Below, one piece after another: positions 34,043 through 41,755 of a DNA stretch of 61,565 nucleotides (position 1 is the stretch's first letter; every line of letters begins with the position of its first letter). The DNA comes from RUG572 sp964386385 (lineage in GTDB: Bacteria > Verrucomicrobiota > Kiritimatiellia > RFP12 > UBA1067), in contig CAYLRN010000018.1 of NCBI GenBank assembly GCA_964386385.1, positions 1 through 61,565 of the forward strand, written 5' to 3'. The position numbers were made by a program, and so were the translations under genes. The notes under the pieces are model-generated. The model ran no database searches. It was given only the letters and a program-made list of their open reading frames with translations, and was not told where the DNA came from.

Positions 34043-34897
34043 GTGGTCGTAGACTTCCACACGCACAACTTCCCGGACGCGCTTGCCTCGCGCGCGATCG
34101 CGTCCATGACGGAGCGTCTGCAGGGGCGCGCCGTCCCGGTGGGCGACGGCACCGTCGCCTGCCAGCTCTCCGCAATGGCGGCGGACGGCGTGGACAGGGC
34201 CGTCGTCTGCCCGATCGCCACGCGCCCGCAGCAGTTCGAGCCGATTCTCGCCCGTTCCCGCGCCGTGGCCGACGGCGCGGAAGGGGAGGAGGCCGCGCGG
34301 CGACTCCTCTTCCTCGCCTCCGTCCACCCGCAGGATCCGGATCTCGCCGCGCACGTGCGGGAAATCGCGGACGCGGGAATCAGGGGCGTCGTCTTCCATC
34401 CGTACTTCCAGGGCTTCCGGCTCGACGACCCGTCCGTTGCGCCGCTCTTCGCGACGGTTCGCGACGCGGGGCTTTTCGCGATCTGCCACTGCGGCGGCGA
34501 CACCGGCTTCCTCGACGCGCCGATGCTCTGCGGCCCATGCGAGATCGCCGCGCTCCTCGACGCCGTCCCCGGTCTCGCGTTCGTCGCCTGCCACCTCGGA
34601 GGCGTGAACCGCAACCCTGCCGGCTGCGTCGACCGGCTGCTCCCCTACGAGACGTGCTTCATCGACACCGCGCGCCTTGTGGAGGACGACGCGAACCAGG
34701 AGGCGGACCGCATCTGCCGGGAGTTCCCGGCGGACAGGATTCTCTTCGGCACCGACTACTTCTGGCGCGAACAGGCCCCGCTGAAGGCCTGGGTCGAGTC
34801 GTGCCGGCCGGACACCGCGGACCGGGAGAAGATCTTCCACCTGAACGCCGAACGACTGCTTGGGCTCCGGCGCGATGAGACGGTTTCACTGAAATAG
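34043..34897 (+). CDS. Amidohydrolase-2 family metal-dependent hydrolase
   Basis: 284 residues from GTG 34043, chosen because AAGGAGGGG lies just upstream and the protein then opens directly with VVVDFHTHNFPDAL (metal-binding HTH). Further family features are VHPQDPDLAAHV, VFHPYFQGFRLDD, ICHCGGDTGF, VACHLGG and LFGTDYFWREQ (metal-binding Asp). The family includes decarboxylases and hydrolases of the aminocarboxymuconate-semialdehyde decarboxylase type; the substrate is unknown. It continues the pyrF transcription unit. Confidence 0.85.
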   Translation: MVVDFHTHNFPDALASRAIASMTERLQGRAVPVGDGTVACQLSAMAADGVDRAVVCPIATRPQQFEPILARSRAVADGAEGEEAARRLLFLASVHPQDPDLAAHVREIADAGIRGVVFHPYFQGFRLDDPSVAPLFATVRDAGLFAICHCGGDTGFLDAPMLCGPCEIAALLDAVPGLAFVACHLGGVNRNPAGCVDRLLPYETCFIDTARLVEDDANQEADRICREFPADRILFGTDYFWREQAPLKAWVESCRPDTADREKIFHLNAERLLGLRRDETVSLK

Positions 34898-34933
34898 GCT
34901 TTCACGGCAAATACAAAAGAAGGACATTGCAAG

Positions 34934-36385
34934 ATGGGCGGCTTTTGCGGAGTGATTTCAAGAGAGGACTGCGTTGCGGAACTCTTTTTCGGAACGGACT
35001 ACCATTCGCATCTGGGCACGCATCGCGGCGGCATGGCCGTTCTGGCGGACGGGCGCTTCCAGCGAGCGATCCACAACATCCAGAACGCGCCTTTCCGCAC
35101 GAAGTTCGAGAACGACTACTCGAAGTTCCACGGGCGCGTGGGCCTTGGCGTCATCTCCGACACCGACCCCCAGCCCCTCATCGTGGCGTCGCGCCTCGGC
35201 ACGTACGCGCTCGTAACCGTCGGTCTCATCTGCAACATGGAGGCGCTCATGCAGGAGATGTACGAGTCGCGCCAGATGCAGTTCCAGTTCTCCACCTCCT
35301 CCGGCGTCGTCAGCCCGACCGCCGTCATCGCCGCGCTGATCGATTCGCAGGACGACCTCGTCTCCGGCGTCAAGTACGTCCAGGAGAAGGTCGAGGGCAG
35401 CTGCTCGCTCATGATTCTCACGGAGGGCGGACGCTTCTTCGCCGCGCGCGACAGGTACGGGCGCACCCCGATCATCTTCGGCCGCCGCGAGGGCGCTCTC
35501 ATGGCGGTGCAGGAATCATGCGCGTTTCCGAACCTCGGCTTCGAGCATCTGCGCGACCTCGGCCCCGGCGAAATGGTCGAGGCCACCCCAGACGGACTTG
35601 TCACGCTCATCGAGCCGCGCGAGGAGATGGCGGTGTGCTCGTTCCTCTGGGTCTACTACGGCTATCCCGCCTCCACGTACGAGGGACGCAACGTGGAGAT
35701 GGCCCGCTACCGCTGCGGCGGATATCTCGCCCGCCGCAATCCTGTGGAGGCCGATTCGGTCGGCGGCGTCCCTGACAGCGGAATCTCGCATGCGCTCGGA
35801 TACGCGCACGAGGCCGGATACAAGTACGCGCGTCCGTTCGTCAAGTACACGCCCACGTGGGCGCGCTCGTTCATGCCAAGCGACCAGAGCCAGCGCAACA
35901 AGGTCGCGCAGATGAAGCTGATTCCCATTCCCGAACTCGTCAAGGACAGGCGGCTCGTCATGTGCGACGACTCGATTGTCCGCGGCACCCAGCTCGGACA
36001 GCAGGCCAGCCGCCTCTACGCGGCCGGCGCGAAGGAGGCGCATATGCGGATCGCCTGCCCGCCGCTCCTCTACGGATGCAGGTTCCTGAACTTCTCCCGC
36101 TCGAAGTCGATCTACGACCTCATCACGCGCCGCTACATACGCGAACGCGAAGGGGAGAACGCGGACATCACGAAGTACCTCGACCACGACTCCGAGGAGT
36201 ACAAGGGCATGGTCGAATACATCAGGAAGAACCTGAATCTGACGACGCTCGCGTTCCAGCGGCTCGACGACCTTGTGGCGGCGATAGGTCTGCCGAGGGA
36301 GAAGCTCTGCACGTACTGCTTCGACGGACGCGATCCGTCCCTGAAGAAGGGGACGTGCCAGGGCTGCCCCGGCTGCTGCCACTGA
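34934..36385 (+). CDS. purF: Amidophosphoribosyltransferase
   Basis: 483 residues. It makes 5-phosphoribosylamine from PRPP and glutamine, the first committed purine step. The Ntn-hydrolase Cys sits at residue 5 (MGGFCGV), so a four-residue propeptide must be removed. THRGGMAV and the glutaminase domain follow. The PRPP-binding loop is LVMCDDSIVRGTQLG, and SDQSQRNKVAQMK lies before it. CTYCFDG near the end matches the Cys-x-x-Cys ligands of the 4Fe-4S cluster in Bacillus-type PurF. An extra Cys-rich tail (CQGCPGCC) ends the protein. AAGGA lies about 10 nt before the ATG. Confidence 0.93.
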   Translation: MGGFCGVISREDCVAELFFGTDYHSHLGTHRGGMAVLADGRFQRAIHNIQNAPFRTKFENDYSKFHGRVGLGVISDTDPQPLIVASRLGTYALVTVGLICNMEALMQEMYESRQMQFQFSTSSGVVSPTAVIAALIDSQDDLVSGVKYVQEKVEGSCSLMILTEGGRFFAARDRYGRTPIIFGRREGALMAVQESCAFPNLGFEHLRDLGPGEMVEATPDGLVTLIEPREEMAVCSFLWVYYGYPASTYEGRNVEMARYRCGGYLARRNPVEADSVGGVPDSGISHALGYAHEAGYKYARPFVKYTPTWARSFMPSDQSQRNKVAQMKLIPIPELVKDRRLVMCDDSIVRGTQLGQQASRLYAAGAKEAHMRIACPPLLYGCRFLNFSRSKSIYDLITRRYIREREGENADITKYLDHDSEEYKGMVEYIRKNLNLTTLAFQRLDDLVAAIGLPREKLCTYCFDGRDPSLKKGTCQGCPGCCH

Positions 36386-36447
36386 CGATTTTCACACCAA
36401 AAAGAGGCGGAGGCGGACGGACGCCGTTCCGCGGAAGGAGACGCACG

Positions 36448-39400
36448 ATGACGACGAAGACGCTCATGGCGATGCCAATTGTCTGCATGGCGGCGTTCGG
36501 CGCGGAGACGCCGATCGTCGACCTGGCGTTCAACCGCGACGAGGTTCGCACGACGGCGCGGACCGTTCGGCCCGCCCCGCAGCTGGCGACGAATCGGATG
36601 ACCGTCGCCTACTGGGCGATGCCGCTTGACCGGAACGCGCACAACTGCTCATCCCGCTGGGAGAAGGTGTCGCAGCGCGTCGTCGCGAGCGACGGCTCCG
36701 GCTACTACGACGGCTTCCGCACGGGCATGGCTGGGACGTCGCGCTACGTCCCGTACTTCCAGACCGGCGACGCGAAGAGCCCGAAACTCTACTCGCTCGA
36801 CGTCGCCCTGCCATGCGGCAGGTGGGCGCACGTGGCGTGGACGTGGGACGCGACGAATCTCGTCGGCTACGTCAACGGCGAGCGTAGAAAGTCGTTCGCC
36901 ACGCCGCCGCACTGGACTCCGCCGCGCACTGGTCTGCCGTTCGTCGTCGGCCCGGCCGGCCACGGCGTCCCGCCGCTCCCGATGCGGCTTGAATGGCTGC
37001 GCGTCTGGGACCGTCCGCTTTCCGAAGCCGAAATCGAGGCGATGGCGATCGACCGCTTCCCGGAGCGCAAGGCGACGATGCTCACGGAGCGTGGACGCTG
37101 GGCGGAGGCGCGCGAAATCTACGCCACGCTCGACGACTGGAAGCCGGAGCGGAAGGCGTACATGGACGTCGAGCCGCGCCGGCCGGCGGGGCCGCCGCCC
37201 GCGACTGCGCATTCGCTCTTCGTTTCGCCGTCCGGAGACGATTCGGCGGCGGGAACTCTTGAGACGCCGCTCAAGTCCTGGAACGAGGCCGTCCGCCGCG
37301 TCCGCGCGTTGACGGCCTCAGGCGCGAAGGGCGGCGCGACGGTCTTCTTCCGGGGCGGCGAGTACCGCGTATCGGAGACCGTGCTGCTTGAAAAGGCCGA
37401 TTCGGGGCGGGCGGACTTCCCCGTCGTGTACACGGCGTACGGCGACGAGAAGCCGGTCTTCACGGGGCTTGCAGACCTTGACGACTGGCAAACGGTCACC
37501 GACCCGGTTGCCTTGCGCCGTCTTCCGACGGACGCCGCGCGCGCTGCGGTGCGCGTCTGCGACCTGCGCAAAGCGGGCGTCCCGTTCCCCGCGAAGTCGG
37601 AGGCCTACGGCTACGGGCTGCCCAATTCCTCCCTTATCGACCTCTACGTTGACGGCGAACGCCAGCTGCCAGCCCGCTATCCGAACGATTCGTTCCTGCA
37701 GGCGACCAACGTCGTGGACAGGACGAACTGTGTCTTCCGCGCCGACGCCGCCGCGGGCGACATGGCCGGCTGGGCGCTCGAGCCCGACTTGATGGGCTGC
37801 GGATACTGGGTCTGGTGCTGGGCGGACTTCACTGTTCCGCTCAAGGCCGACGTCGCGGCGAACACGTTTACGATATCCCCCCGGCTGCGCCATCCGATGG
37901 CCGCCAGCTGGAATCCGAACATGTACTACTTCATCTGCAACGCGCTCCGCGCAGTGGACCGCGAGGGCGAATGGCATCTCGACAGGGCGACGGGGATGCT
38001 GTACGCCTGGAAGAAGCCCGGCCGATGCCAGATTTCCGTATTCGACCGTCCGTTCCTCGAAATGCGTTCCGTCTCGCACGTGCAGATCCGCGGACTTGAG
38101 CTGACGGGCGGACGCGGACGCGCCGTCGTGGCGTCCGACTGCTCGGACGTCCTCTTCGCCTGCAACCGCTTCACGGACTTCGGCGGCGAGGGCTTCCGCC
38201 TATCCAACGCTCGCGACGTCGTCGTCTGGGGTAACGTCTTCAGCGGGTTCGGCTGCGCCGCCATGGACGTCTCCGGCGGCGACAGGCGCACCTTGACGGC
38301 TAGCGGAATCAGGGTCGAGAACAACGAGATTGCGCACTCGTCGCGCCACGCGCGCACGTACACGCCCGGGCTGCGTCTGCACGGCTGCGGCACGAAGGTC
38401 GTCTACAACCATTTCCACCACATCCTCTCCAGTGCAATGCGCCTTGAGGGCAACGACTTCCTCATCAGCATGAACGTCGTCGAGGACGTCGTAAAGGAGT
38501 CGGGCGACCAGGGCGGCGTGGACATCTACAACAACCCGTCCTACCAGGGGAACGTCTATTCGTTCAACCTCTGGCGCAACATCGGCTGCGGCGGACACGG
38601 TCAGGCGGGCATCCGCTTCGACGACCGCATTTCCGGGCAGGTCGTCTACGGCAACCGTTTCGACAACTGCTCCGACGGCAAGTTCTTCGGCGCGGTGCAG
38701 ATCAACGGCGGACGGCGCAACGTCATAGACAACAACGTCTTCACGCGCTGCGCGTTCGCCGTCTCCGCCGGCGGATACGACGGCGAGCGCTGGCGCGCCG
38801 GGTTCTCGCTGCCGGACATCAGGAAGAAGTGCGAAGAGGACGTGGACATTTACGCGCCGCCGTACACGACGCGCTATCCCGGCATAGAGACGCTGAAGGA
38901 CGAACTGCACCAGGTGAACCGCTTCACGCGCAACGTCTTCGTCGGCGGCGAACGGATGTTCAAGACGGCGGGATGGGACGACTGCGCGCGGAACTGGCGC
39001 TTTGCCGTCTGCCCCGACCTTGACGAGCTGGCTCGCGAGACGTGCTTCTCCCCGCTTCCGCTCGTCGGCGAAATAGGAACCTATCCGGCGAAGCCTGCGG
39101 CGGCGAAGGCGGGAGCGGTCTGTGCGCCGGCCGGCGGCGCGTGCGAGGCGGGCGCGTGCGAGGCGGGCGCGTGCGAGACGGGCGAGTGCCGTCTGCCCAC
39201 CGGCGCGTCCTTCATGTCCGGCGGCGCGAAGCCGGAGCTCCAGGCGGAGACGGCGCCGTTCTTCTCCGGCGACCTTCACGAGGCGATCGACAGGGCGGAG
39301 AGCGAGGGGAAGGTCGTCGTGATGTCGCTTGGCCGCAGGGCGTGCACGCGATGCCTCAAGTTCTATGCGCTCCACGAGGGAGGGATGCTGAAGTTCGACC

Positions 39401-39600
39401 CCGCGAAGTGCGTGTACGTGAAGCTTCTCGTCGACGACGGCGACCACAAGCAGACGTTTCTGTCGTTCTGCGAGCCGGAGGACACGCGCCTTCCGTTCCT
39501 CGGCGTCTACGACCCCTCGACGGGCGAGGCGTCCTGCCGCAGCGCCGGCGGAACGCTCGACGAGTGCCGGGAGTTCTTCAAGTCCGTCCTTCTGCCGTAG
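36448..39600 (+). CDS. Secreted LamG / right-handed beta-helix protein fused to a thioredoxin-like domain
   Basis: 1050 residues. A short signal-like N-terminus (MTTKTLMAMPIVCMAAFGAE) precedes a LamG-like domain (about 20-195, with CGRWAHVAWTWDATNLVGYV). A DUF1565-like opening (LFVSPSGDDSAAGTLETPLK) starts a long parallel beta-helix (about 255-880) typical of pectate-lyase-fold glycan enzymes. A Cys-rich linker with three ACEAG-like repeats (39139-39183 at DNA level) leads to a C-terminal thioredoxin-like domain with VVVMSLGRRACTRCLKF (CxxC). AAGGAG lies 7 nt before ATG 36448. The role is probably polysaccharide binding or lysis, with a redox or assembly function for the tail. The fusion is unusual to me. 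Confidence 0.82.
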   Translation: MTTKTLMAMPIVCMAAFGAETPIVDLAFNRDEVRTTARTVRPAPQLATNRMTVAYWAMPLDRNAHNCSSRWEKVSQRVVASDGSGYYDGFRTGMAGTSRYVPYFQTGDAKSPKLYSLDVALPCGRWAHVAWTWDATNLVGYVNGERRKSFATPPHWTPPRTGLPFVVGPAGHGVPPLPMRLEWLRVWDRPLSEAEIEAMAIDRFPERKATMLTERGRWAEAREIYATLDDWKPERKAYMDVEPRRPAGPPPATAHSLFVSPSGDDSAAGTLETPLKSWNEAVRRVRALTASGAKGGATVFFRGGEYRVSETVLLEKADSGRADFPVVYTAYGDEKPVFTGLADLDDWQTVTDPVALRRLPTDAARAAVRVCDLRKAGVPFPAKSEAYGYGLPNSSLIDLYVDGERQLPARYPNDSFLQATNVVDRTNCVFRADAAAGDMAGWALEPDLMGCGYWVWCWADFTVPLKADVAANTFTISPRLRHPMAASWNPNMYYFICNALRAVDREGEWHLDRATGMLYAWKKPGRCQISVFDRPFLEMRSVSHVQIRGLELTGGRGRAVVASDCSDVLFACNRFTDFGGEGFRLSNARDVVVWGNVFSGFGCAAMDVSGGDRRTLTASGIRVENNEIAHSSRHARTYTPGLRLHGCGTKVVYNHFHHILSSAMRLEGNDFLISMNVVEDVVKESGDQGGVDIYNNPSYQGNVYSFNLWRNIGCGGHGQAGIRFDDRISGQVVYGNRFDNCSDGKFFGAVQINGGRRNVIDNNVFTRCAFAVSAGGYDGERWRAGFSLPDIRKKCEEDVDIYAPPYTTRYPGIETLKDELHQVNRFTRNVFVGGERMFKTAGWDDCARNWRFAVCPDLDELARETCFSPLPLVGEIGTYPAKPAAAKAGAVCAPAGGACEAGACEAGACETGECRLPTGASFMSGGAKPELQAETAPFFSGDLHEAIDRAESEGKVVVMSLGRRACTRCLKFYALHEGGMLKFDPAKCVYVKLLVDDGDHKQTFLSFCEPEDTRLPFLGVYDPSTGEASCRSAGGTLDECREFFKSVLLP
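39139..39183 (+). repeat. Three in-frame 15-bp tandem repeats coding ACEAG/ACETG
   Basis: GCGTGCGAGGCGGGC occurs twice and once with a single change. The units add evenly spaced Cys residues in the linker before the thioredoxin-like domain of the 36448 gene. The copy number could vary by slippage without breaking the frame. Confidence 0.8.
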
Positions 39601-39613
39601 CGTCCGCCGGTCG

Positions 39614-39642
39614 TTGACGCATTGCGAACGGCGTGGTAGAAT
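39614..39642 (+). promoter_or_regulatory. Promoter giving a leaderless transcript
   Basis: TTGACG (39614-39619), a 17-bp spacer and TAGAAT (39637-39642), the best sigma-70-like promoter in the window. Seven nt separate the -10 from the ATG at 39650, so the start codon coincides with the expected transcription start. Confidence 0.7.
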
Positions 39643-39649
39643 TGCGCAC

Positions 39650-41665
39650 ATGGAACGCAGGTTGAAAATACCATACGGCATCAAGGACTTCAAGACCATT
39701 CGCGACGAGGGCTACTACTACGTCGACAAGACGGCGTACATCCGGCGAATGGAGGAGCGGGACCGCTTCGTATTCTTCGTGCGCCCCAGGCGCATGGGCA
39801 AGTCTCTCTTCGTCGAGACCCTGCGTTGCTACTACGACGTCAGGGAGAAGGGCAATTTCCAGAGGCTGTTCGGAGACCTCGACATAGGCAGGGATCCCAC
39901 GGAGAACGCAAACGGGTATCTTGTCCTCGCGCTCGACTTCTCCGTCGTCGGCCCGGGGGTCGACGAGACGCTGGCGTCTGCGTTCGAACGCTACGTCGGG
40001 GAGCGTCTGTACCTCATGGTCATGCACTATCCCGACGTCTACGACTCCGACTTCCTGAAGAGGTTCGACGAGACCACGGCGGCCGGCAAGTTCAACCTCG
40101 TGGCCGGGCGCGCGAAGGAGGCCGGGCTGGGAATCTACCTCATCATCGACGAGTACGACAACTTCACGAACACGATGCTGCGCAGCGAGGCAAGCCGCGA
40201 CTACCGCGCGGTCACGCACGGCGCCGGGTTCTACCGTGGCTGGTTCAAGAGGTTCAAGGAGGCCTGCTCGCGCATATTCATGACGGGCGTCTCTCCCGTG
40301 ACGATGGACGACCTCACGAGCGGCTTCAACATCGCCGCCAACCTCACGCAGGACGAGGAGTTCAACGCGATGGCCGGCTTCTCCGAGGCCGAGGTCGTGA
40401 AGATGTACTCCGACTTCAAGGGCGTAGGCGAGTTCACGGAAGGCGACCCCGCGGCGATCGTGAAGTCGATAAAGCCGTGGTACGACGGCTACTGCTTCGC
40501 GACCGCCTGCATCGGTAGGGAGTGCGTGTTCAACAGCGACATGGCGCTCTACTACCTCAAGTCGCTCGTCGCCAGGGGCCGGCCGCCGGAGAACATGGTG
40601 GACGCCAACGTCAGGACCGACTACGAGAAGCTGAAGATCATCGCCGAAATCCAAAGGCAGCACAGGTACTGCGCAGGGACAGGCTCCTGTGCGGTGCAGA
40701 ACCCTGATGGCCAAGACGGCGCAATGGCTTCCGCAGGCACCTACGGCAACGCAGGAAAGGCCGCCGGCGCTGCCGCCGATACGTCAGTTTGCACAGGCGT
40801 AGGGCAGGATTCTTGCGCGGCGCACATCCCCTCCGCTGCGCAGGCCTCTGCGCCGGCAATTGAATCGGCATTTCCATCAGAGTTCTGCATGCCATCTGGC
40901 GCCGATGCCGCCGCCGCCGAAAACGCCGCGCTCGAAAGCATGGGCGTGCTGCCGGTCACGGAGCGGCTGGCGGCGACGGGCGAGATCTCCTTCGACCTCG
41001 TGGAGAGCTTCCCCGCCGACAGGATATCCGACCTCGCGAACTTCCACTCGCTGTTCCACTACTACGGCATCGTGTCGATGCAGGGCAGGCGGGAAGGCAG
41101 CACGGTGTTCCGCATCCCCAACGTCTGCGTCCGCCGCCAGCTCTTCGACTACCTCCGCGACTCCTACCACAGGACGCGCACTCCCGACTGGATCGAGTGG
41201 TCGCGTCTCGCCTCCTCGTTCGCCTACCGCGGCGACTACGAGCCGTTCCTCAGACGCCTCGCGCGGGACTACGCCGAGACCACGCCCGTTCGCGGCGGGC
41301 TTCAGGGCGAGATCCGCGTGCAGGGCTACATGCAGGCGGAGTTCGGACACCTCAAGTTCTATCTCCTCGCGCCGGAGATGGAGCTTTCCCGCGGCTTCTG
41401 CGACTTCTGCCTCTTCCCGGAGAGGGTCCACTACGGCGACGCCTCGCACAGCTATCTCATCGAACTGAAGTACGCGAAGGCTGAGGCCTCGGACGAGGAC
41501 ATGGCCGGTCTGGTCGCGGAGGCGAAGGCGCAGCTTGCGAAGTACCGCGCCGACCGCTCCGTCCCGTCCCTCGCGCGCGGCACGACCCTGCACCAGATCG
41601 TCTACGTCTTCCGCGGGACGGAGCTGCGTACTCTTGAGCAGATCGCGTGCGAGCAGATGGCATGA
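39650..41665 (+). CDS. AAA-ATPase-like / PD-(D/E)XK nuclease family protein (DUF1703 type) with an in-frame insertion
   Basis: 671 residues. The N-terminal AAA-ATPase-like domain opens KIPYGIKDFKTIRDEGYYYV and DKTAYIRRM, with Walker A-like RPRRMGKSLFVETL and Walker B-like IYLIIDEYDNF. The C-terminal nuclease-like domain ends with SYLIELKYAKAEASDEDMAGL (ExK core). The family is abundant in host-associated bacteria; its function is unknown. Residues about 337-425 are an Ala/Gly/Ser/Cys-rich stretch not expected in the family, with codon use unlike the rest (see the insertion entry). An upstream in-frame TTG at 39614 is part of the -35 box and is not the start. Confidence 0.87.
   Translation: MERRLKIPYGIKDFKTIRDEGYYYVDKTAYIRRMEERDRFVFFVRPRRMGKSLFVETLRCYYDVREKGNFQRLFGDLDIGRDPTENANGYLVLALDFSVVGPGVDETLASAFERYVGERLYLMVMHYPDVYDSDFLKRFDETTAAGKFNLVAGRAKEAGLGIYLIIDEYDNFTNTMLRSEASRDYRAVTHGAGFYRGWFKRFKEACSRIFMTGVSPVTMDDLTSGFNIAANLTQDEEFNAMAGFSEAEVVKMYSDFKGVGEFTEGDPAAIVKSIKPWYDGYCFATACIGRECVFNSDMALYYLKSLVARGRPPENMVDANVRTDYEKLKIIAEIQRQHRYCAGTGSCAVQNPDGQDGAMASAGTYGNAGKAAGAAADTSVCTGVGQDSCAAHIPSAAQASAPAIESAFPSEFCMPSGADAAAAENAALESMGVLPVTERLAATGEISFDLVESFPADRISDLANFHSLFHYYGIVSMQGRREGSTVFRIPNVCVRRQLFDYLRDSYHRTRTPDWIEWSRLASSFAYRGDYEPFLRRLARDYAETTPVRGGLQGEIRVQGYMQAEFGHLKFYLLAPEMELSRGFCDFCLFPERVHYGDASHSYLIELKYAKAEASDEDMAGLVAEAKAQLAKYRADRSVPSLARGTTLHQIVYVFRGTELRTLEQIACEQMA
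40660..40930 (+). repeat. Foreign-looking in-frame insertion inside the 39650 gene
   Basis: This stretch sits between NVRTDYEKLKIIAEI and the conserved ITxELV-like segment (GEISFDLVESFP), where family members normally have a short linker. It uses GCA, GCT, TCA, GTT and ACA codons that its neighbours mostly avoid. It also contains small palindromes, for example GCGCAG-GCCT-CTGCGC at 40838-40853 and ACAGG-CT-CCTGT at 40679-40690. No stop codon interrupts the frame. It may be an inserted palindromic element or simply a low-complexity linker. Confidence 0.5.
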
Positions 41666-41666
41666 G

Positions 41667-41686
41667 GCCATTTTCGCCGCAATGGC
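41667..41686 (+). terminator. Weak hairpin after the 39650 gene
   Basis: GCCATT (41667-41672) pairs with AATGGC (41681-41686) over an 8-nt loop, followed by GGATTTA rather than a clean T-run. Only a weak terminator candidate. Confidence 0.25.
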
Positions 41687-41720
41687 GGATTTAGGTTTAG
41701 CGCACTCGCGGCAACTGTGA

Positions 41721-41726
41721 TAGAAT
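41721..41726 (+). promoter_or_regulatory. -10 box (TAGAAT) of pgi
   Basis: TAGAAT preceded by GTGA; the -35 is weak (TTTAGC at 41696-41701, 19-bp spacer). The predicted leader of about 23 nt contains AAAGGA before the ATG at 41756. Confidence 0.5.
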
Positions 41727-41755
41727 AAGTCCCGCTTTTTCAATGAAAGGACGAT

